DNA of 64,000 nucleotides. Origin: Arion vulgaris (taxonomy: Eukaryota; Mollusca; Gastropoda; Stylommatophora; Arionidae). Below, one piece after another: positions 50,101 through 59,100 of this stretch (positions are counted from its first letter, which is position 1; each line of letters begins with the position of its first letter). The notes under the pieces are model-generated. The model did not search any database. It worked only from the letters and a program-made list of their open reading frames with translations, and was not told where the DNA came from. The DNA lies in contig CM036758.1 of NCBI GenBank assembly GCA_020796225.1, positions 32,457,647 through 32,521,646 on the forward strand, in the 5' to 3' direction. The position numbers and the translations under genes are program-made.

Positions 50101-53100
50101 CATAGGTGTTAGTCAACTTATTAGACGTAGTAGCGTAGTTGTTAGTCAACTCGCTTATTAGACGTAGTAGTGTAGTTGTTAGTCAACTTATTAGACGTAG
50201 TAGCGTAGTTGTTAGTCAACTCGCTTATTAGACGTAGTAGTGTAGTTGTTAGTCAACTCGCTTATTAGACGTAGTAGCATAGTTGTTAGTCAACTTATTA
50301 GACGTAGTAGCGTAGTTGTTAGTCAACTCGCTTATTAGACGTAGTAGTGTAGTTGTTAGTCAACTCGCTTATTAGACGTAGTAGCATAGTTGTTAGTCAA
50401 CTTATTAGACGTAGTAGCGTAGTTGTTAGTCAACTCGCTTATTAGACGTAGTAGTGTAGTTGTTAGTCAACTCGCTTATTAGACGTAGTAGCATAGTTGT
50501 TAGTCAACTTATTAGACGTAGTAGCGTAGTTGTTAGTCAACTTATTAGACGTAGTAGCGTAGTTGTTAGTCAACTCGCTTATTAGACGTAGTAGCGTAGT
50601 TGTTAGTCAACTCGCTTATTAGACGTAGTAGCGTAGTTGTTAGTCAACTCGCTTATTAGACGTAGTAGCGTAGTTGTTAGTCAACTTATTAGACGTAGTA
50701 GCGTAGTTGTTAGTCAACTCGCTTATTAGACGTAGTAGTGTAGTTGTTAGTCAACTCGCTTATTAGACGTAGTAGCATAGGTGTTAGTCAACTTATTAGA
50801 CGTAGTAGCGTAGTTGTTAGTCAACTCGCTTATTAGACGTAGTAGTGTAGTTGTTAGTCAACTCGCTTATTAGACGTAGTAGAATAGTTGTTAGTCAACT
50901 TATTAGACGTAGTAGCGTAGTTGTTAGTCAACTCGCTTATTAGACGTAGTAGTGTAGTTGTTAGTCAACTCGCTTATTAGACGTAGTAGCATAGTTGTTA
51001 GTCAACTTATTAGACGTAGTAGCGTAGTTGTTAGTCAACTTATTAGACGTAGTAGCGTAGTTGTTAGTCAACTCGCTTATTAGACGTAGTAGCGTAGTTG
51101 TTAGTCAACTCGCTTATTAGACGTAGTAGCGTAGTTGTTAGTCAACTCGCTTATTAGACGTAGTAGCGTAGTTGTTAGTCAACTTATTAGACGTAGTAGC
51201 GTAGTTGTTAGTCAACTCGCTTATTAGACGTAGTAGTGTAGTTGTTAGTCAACTTATTAGACGTAGTAGTGTAGTTGTTAGTCAACTCGCTTATTAGACG
51301 TAGTAGCGTAGTTGTTAGTCAGCTCGCTTATTAGACTAATGGTCGGGGTTCAATTCCCCAGTAGGCGTGGAATATTTTTCCGACAGTAACGACTTTCAGG
51401 TCGGCCAAGCCTCAATTGAGTACCAGGAAAAAACACTGAGAAGTAAATGCGGATGGTGTGATGTTGGCCACATCACCCATCGTGTGCGGACGGTCAATGA
51501 AAAATGTGGACCTAACACCGCATTACCCAATATACCTCAAAGTGTGAAAAAAAGGTTCATGAGACACCGCCGCTTCCTCCAGTGAACAAGAAAAAGTATG
51601 GTGTTAGGGGCAGTAGAATGGTTACAAAAGAAATATAGATTGCAAAACTGGGAAGATCGTGTTCATTGAAGTTCTAAGAGAAAACTGGGAAAATAGTGTT
51701 CATTGAAGTTCTAAGAGAAAACTGGGAAAATAGTGTTCATTGAAGTCTTAGGAGAAAACTGGGAAAATAGTGTTCATTGAAGTTCTAGGAGAAAACTGGG
51801 AAAATAGTGTTCATTGAAGTTCTAGGAGAAAACTGGGAAAATAGTGTTCATTTAAGTCTTAGGAGAAAACTGGGAAAATAGTGTTCATTGAAGTTCTAGG
51901 AGAAAAAAGGAAAATAGTGTTCATTGAAGTTCTAGGAGAAAACTGGGAAAATAGTGTTCATTGAAGTTCTAGGAGAAAACTGGGAAAATAGTGTTCATTG
52001 AAGTCTTAGGAGAAAACTGGGAAAATAGTGTTCATTGAAGTCTTAGGAGAAAACTGGGAAAATAGTGTTCATTGAAGTTCTAGGAGAAAACTGGGAAAAT
52101 AGTGTTCATTTAAGTCTTAGGAGAAAACTGGGAAAATAGTGTTCATTGAAGTTCTAGGAGAAAACTGGGAAAATAGTGTTCATTGAAGTCTTAGGAGAAA
52201 ACTGGGAAAATAGTGTTCATTGAAATTCTAGGAGAAAAATAGGAAAATAGTGTTCATTGAAGTTCTAGGAGAAAACTGGGAAAATAGTGTTCATTGAAGT
52301 TCTAGGAGAAAACTGGGAAAATAGTGTTCATTGAAGTTCTAGGAGAAAATTTAAAAACAGTTTATTTTCTTGAAATCTGATTAGCGATAAAACTGGCAGA
52401 GTAAGATAGGGCGCCATGAACGATTGACAGGGGCGACAGGGCGTCCACGGGGCCCACGTTGGGTAGCTCTGCACTATAGACATTACGTCTCTCATGACTC
52501 TTTTTCTAAAAAGTATTATGACGGTTCTCATTTTGTTCTCATTTTGTTCTCATTTTATTCTCATTTTGTTCTCATTTTATTCTCATTTTGTTCTCATTTT
52601 GTTCTCATTTTGTTCTCATTTTATTCTCATTCTGTTCTCATTTTATTCTCATTTTATTCTCATTTTATTCTCATTTTGTTCTCATTTTATTCTCATTTTA
52701 TTCTCATTTTGTTCTCATTTTATTCTCATTTTGTTCTCATTTTATTCTCATTTTGTTTTCATTTTATTCTCATTTTGTTCTCATTTTATTCTCATTTTGT
52801 TCTCATTTTATTCTCATTTTGTTCTCATTTTATTCTCATTTTGTTCTCATTTTATTCTCATTTTGTTCTCATTTTATTCTCATTTTATTCTCATTTTGTT
52901 CTCATTTTGTTCTCATTTTGTTCTCATTTTATTCTCATTTTGTTCTCATTTTGTTCTCATTTTATTCTCATTTTATTCTCATTTTGTTCTCATTTTGTTC
53001 TCATTTTGTTCTCATTTTGTTCTCATTTTGACAGTATTACCAAGGTTCTCAAGTCAAATTCAAGTGGATCCTGATGTGATCACGAAGGATACTTTCTGGA

Positions 53101-56100
53101 TAACCGTTGTCGTCAAGTCAAGGTAAGATCTTTTGTAGGGCATACATTTATTATTATCAAATAGCTTGTCTTGAGCAGAACTTTGCCACCCCAATAGTCC
53201 TTCGGAATCTCTCTCTCTCTTAAGACAGATGTCCTGTCTCTGCAGCCGTCATATTCAAATCATCATCAGATAGCTTATCTTTGCAGAACAGAGCAGAACT
53301 TTGCCACCCCAACAGTTCTTCGGAATCTCTCTCTCTCTTAAGCCAGATGTCCTGTCTCTACAGCCGTCATACACAAATCATCATCATATAGCTTGTCTTG
53401 AGCAGAGCTTTGCCACCCCAACAGTCCTTCAGAATTGTTCTCTCTCATAGGCCAGATGTCCCACTTCTCCAGTTGTCACATTCAAACCATCAGTAGCATC
53501 TTAAATCCATCTTATATGTGATATTCCTCTTCTCCTCTTTGCCGGGAATCCTCCTTCCATGATGGTCTTCTCCAGCCCTTGGTGTCTCTTTATATGTCCA
53601 AATTACTTCACTTTTCTCATTCTTTTTTGTAGCATCAGCCAGTTTTTTTGTATTTTAGTTCTTTCTGGATAGATCTATTTATTCTTTTCTCTGTCTATGA
53701 TATATAGATGACACTACTGAGACCAAGCAAGAAAATGTATCAAATTTTATAAGAAAGCGCCGCTGGAACTACATCGGCCACACACTTAGAATGGATGAGA
53801 GAAGACTTCCTTACCAATCCCTCATATGGACACCAGAGGGAAAAAGAAAACGAGGAAGACCAAGAGAGACTCTGCGTAGAACCATCACCAGAGAAGGCTC
53901 AACGATGGGCCTAGTAAACATTAAAGACCTAAAACAGATAGCAACGAACCGCGAGACATGGAGAGCTATGACCTCTGCCCTATGCGCCGCCCACAGGCCC
54001 AAGAGGAAAGACTAACTAACTAACTGTAACACATATATTCAAAAGCACTTATATATTTTTCCACTGCCTTATTAAATGTCCATGCTTCACACTCATACGT
54101 TACCACTGGGAATATACATTGTTTTATCTTCCATTGTTTAGTTATGTTTACGGTCGACCCCTTGCTGGAACAGTCTACCTGAAACTTGGGACTTGGGATT
54201 CTGGGATGACTGAAATGCTTCCAGTGAACTTTACAGGACCGGTAAGCAAATTCTTTCTTTATGACAGGCCGGCTATAGGAACTGTCAGCATGTAGACTTG
54301 TCTTGCGTTCCGAAGATCGTAGGTTCGAATCCGGACCGCGCCGTTCTGTTCATGAATGCATTTTTTTCCTGAAACCCATAGAATTGTTGCCGGAGCTGCG
54401 AAGTTCGTGCTTTTCCATTACTCTCGGCAGATGGCGTGTTTCCCAACGTGGGGCCCACACCCCACATGGGGCATTTTCATTGTTAAGGGGGGCAATTGGA
54501 TGCGTTCAGAGTTTAACTAATATTCATGGTGTTGCAAAACCGATATATCGACTTTTGGATGTCTGTTGACAAAAACGAATGTTGCTTCACAATCACATTA
54601 CTGAAGTTTAACAAATCTTCAGGAAACGGAAAGTACTTATAAGTTGATGCTGACACACCATCTGTTTGTCCATGAGGTTAAGGCATCTACAGCTCTTTGT
54701 ATCAGTTTGGTAGCCACTGTTGCATACTCATTTGTGCACCATATTACCTGATTATCAGCGTACATTGCAACTTTTTGATACAATTTTCAGGTTGTACGCT
54801 CTTGCAACTGGTGTAGTTGGGTTCATTCTCACCAAGTGGCCAACCCATTTCTACTTGTACAACGTGTAATTCTAAAATCCATAAATCGATAGGTGGATTC
54901 AAATTAATATGAAGTGCCCTCATTCGTCAGGCGGTCACAAAGATCGAATAACATCCTCATTATCCACCATTAACTTCCTTGTGATCGGTATTGATTGATT
55001 GATATGCCCATCATCATTGCACTTCGGTGAGTAACCATGTGTGATCCGATATCTTTCTTACCCAGGAAGTTCTCAACATTAGTGCACGGACACTGTAGCA
55101 CCGAGGAGGGCCCCCATTATAAAGTAAAGTGAAAATATTTGGTAGGAATTAAAAAAAGATAATTTTCTTACGAATTTTGCCCAGGCAGCGGCTTTTCAGC
55201 CTGCTCTTCTCGATTTGGGAACTGCCAAGGGTTATTTTATAGCTCACCTTGAACGCGGGTACCATGTTTTATCGCCCGTCTCCGATAGGACTAGGAACTA
55301 GATCTCACCTACACTGAGATCAGGGATCTCTGGGCAAATAGTTCGATGGCTCCATGAAGTAGCGAACTGAGTACCTTTGGAACGAGAGTCGAGCACCTAA
55401 CCTCCATGCCAGATACGCCCAACCTCCATGCCAGATACGCCCAACCTCCATGCCAGATACGCCCAAACTTACACAGATTTCTTCTTCAGCGATCTTTGAT
55501 CATATCATGCGTTTAGTTTACTGTGGACAACAAAGTGGGCAGTCAGCTTCAGGTCTGTCAAGTTTCCTTCAGCGATCTCTAGTCATGCGCTTAGTTTACT
55601 GTGGACCACAAAGTCTGCAGTCAGCTGCAGGTCTGTCAGGTTTCCTTCAGCGATCTCTAGTCATGCGCTTAGTTTACTGTGGACCACAAAGTCTGCAGTC
55701 AGCTACAGGTCTGTTAGGTTTCCCCAGTGATAAATCCTCTAGATGCAAATCTGTACGCTCCCTCATTGCCATGCACATCCGCTTATCCAGGACAGTTGAT
55801 ACACGTTAGCATCTGATTCGATCGTGTGTTGCCGCAGCTCGCAAGTGGAGCAAAGAATAGTAACACTGCGACCTACAAAGCATGTCATAATAGACGACTG
55901 AGGTTATGTCCTGTAAGACTGTCCCCATTATGCCCTCCCTAGAGAGGAATACTGGCCCTACAACCCAACACTGCAATAAAAACTACATGGCACAAGAGAT
56001 GAGTTCCAGACAACAGTCGACTTCATCATAAGAACACGTCTGACGGTATAATTATTAAAACTACATGGCACAAGAGATGAGTTCCAGACAACAGTCGACC

Positions 56101-59100
56101 TCATCATAAGAACACGTCTGACGGTATAATCATTAAAATAGCGATCGCAAAGAAGAAGAAGAAGACGGAGGTAGGGGCCTAGGGAAGCTACCCTAGTAAA
56201 TAAAAAGCTTCGCAGAAAACGGATGTGCTAGTCTACTTGTAGGCGCGTAACTGGCACAACGTACAATCGCTCTGAGGCTCGGATCACATACAAATCCCAA
56301 AGAGTGGTTAACAAGTGGTCGATATCGAGCGATGGCAGAAGAAGAAGAAGAAGCATCTGGAGGTTGGAAACTTCAATAGACAACACCCACTCATACTCCA
56401 ACCTGTTAGTATCTGAAGTTTGGTAACCTCAATAGACCACACCCACTCATACCACACCCTGTTAGTATATAGAGGTCTGAAACCTCAATAGACGGCACCT
56501 ACTCAGATCACAACCTGCCATTTTGAACCTTCTGAAGAATCGACTGAGAATCAGATACAACAACGGTCCCACACAAAAAGGTGGACCTCAGAGATAGAAG
56601 AGGCGCCAACAAATAATATTTATGAAGCACACACACAAAACCTTGTTCTAGAATTTCTTCTTATCCTCAGGCTGTGAGGTAAAACATGATTCGAGAAAAA
56701 GAAGATGTCAATTAAAATTGCTTTTTCTATTCTTTCCACAGTTGACAAATGGCGAATTTACCAAAGATATCCGTGTCGAAGGTCTACTGTCGAACCTTCC
56801 CTTCACCAGAAATAATCGACTTTATGTCAAAGCAACAGTTACAGAGAGCGCGTCGTTGGAGACTCACGTTATCGAGGATACCTCAACTTTTATTTCACAT
56901 CCATATTATTTGGTAGAGTTTAAAAACTCCAAACATTATTTCAAACCTGGGTTTCCCTACACACTACACGTAAGTCCTCATTTTTTTTTACTTTCTTTAT
57001 TCTACTTCCTGTTCTACTTCCTTTTCTTTTTTTTTGTTGTCAACTTTTCTTCTGTATTTTCTTCTCTTTCTTCTTCTTCTTCTTTTCTTCTTTTCATCCT
57101 TTTCTGTTTTTCTTTTCTTCTTCTTCTTCTTCTTTTCTTCTTCTTCTTCTATTTCATTTTCTTCTTCTTCTTTTTTTCTTCTTTTTCCCAAATTTTTCTT
57201 CTTCTTTGTTATCTTTTTTTTTGTTCTTCGTTTTGTTCTTCTTTTTGTTCTTCTTTTGTTCTTTTTCTCTTTTTCTTTTTCTTCTTTTTTTCTTTTCTTC
57301 TTTTTTTCTCTTCTTCTCTTTTCTTTTTTTCTTCTTTTTTCTTCTTCTTTGTTTTCATCTTCTTTTCTTCTTTTTCTTCTTTTCGTCGTCTTCTTTCTTC
57401 TTCTTTCTTTTCTTCTTCTTCTTCTTCTTCTTCTTGATATTCTTGTTGTTGTTTTTGTTTCACTTCTGTTTCGTATTTTTTCTTTCTTCTTTTCTTCTTC
57501 TTTTTCTTCTTCTTCTTTTCCTCTTCTTCTTTTCTTCTTCTTTTAAAAACTTTTTTTCTTTTTTCTTCTTCTTTTCTTCTACTTCTTCTTCTTCTTGTTA
57601 TTCTTGTTGTTGTTGTTTTCTTCTTCTTCCACTCTCTTTTACTTTTTATGTCTTTAATTTTCTTCTGCCTTTTCTTCTTCTTTTTTTTCATCTTCCTTTC
57701 TGTTTTTTGTTTGTCTCTTTCTATTGTTCTTTTTTCTAACTTTCTCTTGCTTGTTTTCTTCGATTTCTTCATCATCGTTTTATTCCTTTCTTCAAATGTT
57801 TATCATTCTATTTTTGCCCTTATTCTTCTACTTTTTTCTTCTTCTTCCTTTTAAAAATGTTGTTGTCTTTGTCGATTTTATTTCTCTTATATATACCAAA
57901 TTTTTACCGAAATATGATTGATAGGCTCAAGTGTTATCACAAAGTGGAAAGCCAGCGTCTTGGGTGACCTTGTATGTGTTGTCCATGTTTCGCGACAAGC
58001 AAGATCGGTACATTGGAGGTTAGTTATAGTAATAATAATAATTTCTCTCGTACCGTTATACGTTACATAGAGCCTGCAAGTAATTTCTTCATACTGCTCT
58101 GTCTTGTACAACTCGCGCAATCTCTTCCATGGAACAGAGACCAATATTTCTTGTCTTATCAACACAGTTTGTTTCAGGGTCTCCCTAAGGCGTCCTCTTT
58201 TTCTTGAACCCTTTGTCTGCCACTTCAATACCTGCAATAGTATTTTTTTTCATTTCCTTTCAGTGTATGCCCAACGTATCTCCATCTTCTCCTTCTTTAA
58301 CAATTGTTACTAGTGGTTGACCAGACATTTCTTCTCAAGTAAAGGAACCCTTTCATACCTCGTGGTATATAGGTCAATACAGTGTTAGGCCTGTATTTTT
58401 CATTGACCGTCGGCACACGATGGGTGATGTGGTCAGCATCACGCCGGCCGCCTTTACTTTCCCAGAGCATGTCTGGTACCCAGTTGAGGCTGGGTCGACC
58501 TGAGAGCCGTCGCGGTCGGGAAAAATTCCACGCACATTGCGGGAGCTGAACCCAGACCACCAGCCTTGCGAAGCGAGTTCACTAACAACTACGCTACAGC
58601 GGCTCTCTTTCTTCTCAAGGTATGCCCAAAATATCTCCATCTGCTCGTTCTTATAACAATTGTTACTAGTGGTTGACCAGACATTTATCTGATTTCATCC
58701 CTTGTATTTTATGTTCATTATTTGTTCGCAGATATTTCTTGTCAAGTTAGTTCTACAACTAAATTAATTTGTTGAGGAAGACAGAAAGAAAAACATAAGA
58801 AATGAAGAAGATAATGCATGATTAACCATAATGAAACGATAGGGGAGCAGCCGGCCGAATACATTAATGCGCAGGCTCCCATTCCGGAGACTCGGTTCAA
58901 CTCTTGGTAAGGCCAAGGATTTTTTTTTCATGTCGGAGCAGTAAAGGAATATTCATAGCCTGAACAGTTTCACGGCGACTGCACTAGCAATGCGGCCATT
59001 AAATTCCACGGGCTCGTGTCCCAATATCCCCCTCTCCTGTTCTGTATTGCCCTAAAAAGTGATATTAACTGCATCAGGAAGAGAGGGTTATGGAGATGCA

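Noticed and set aside
46953..51336. Centromeric or telomeric satellite
   Set aside because: The array is bounded by a SINE on one side and a LINE on the other, within an intron; the unit does not resemble telomere repeats.
52424..53126. 216-, 210- and 147-codon frames of LILFSF-type residues
   Set aside because: Translation of an 11-bp array; only the last 88 bp before 53122 (exon 7) are coding.
56718..57437. 239-codon frame extending exon 9
   Set aside because: Beyond the GTAAGT donor at 56970 it is only pyrimidine tract; exon 10 continues the protein in correct phase.
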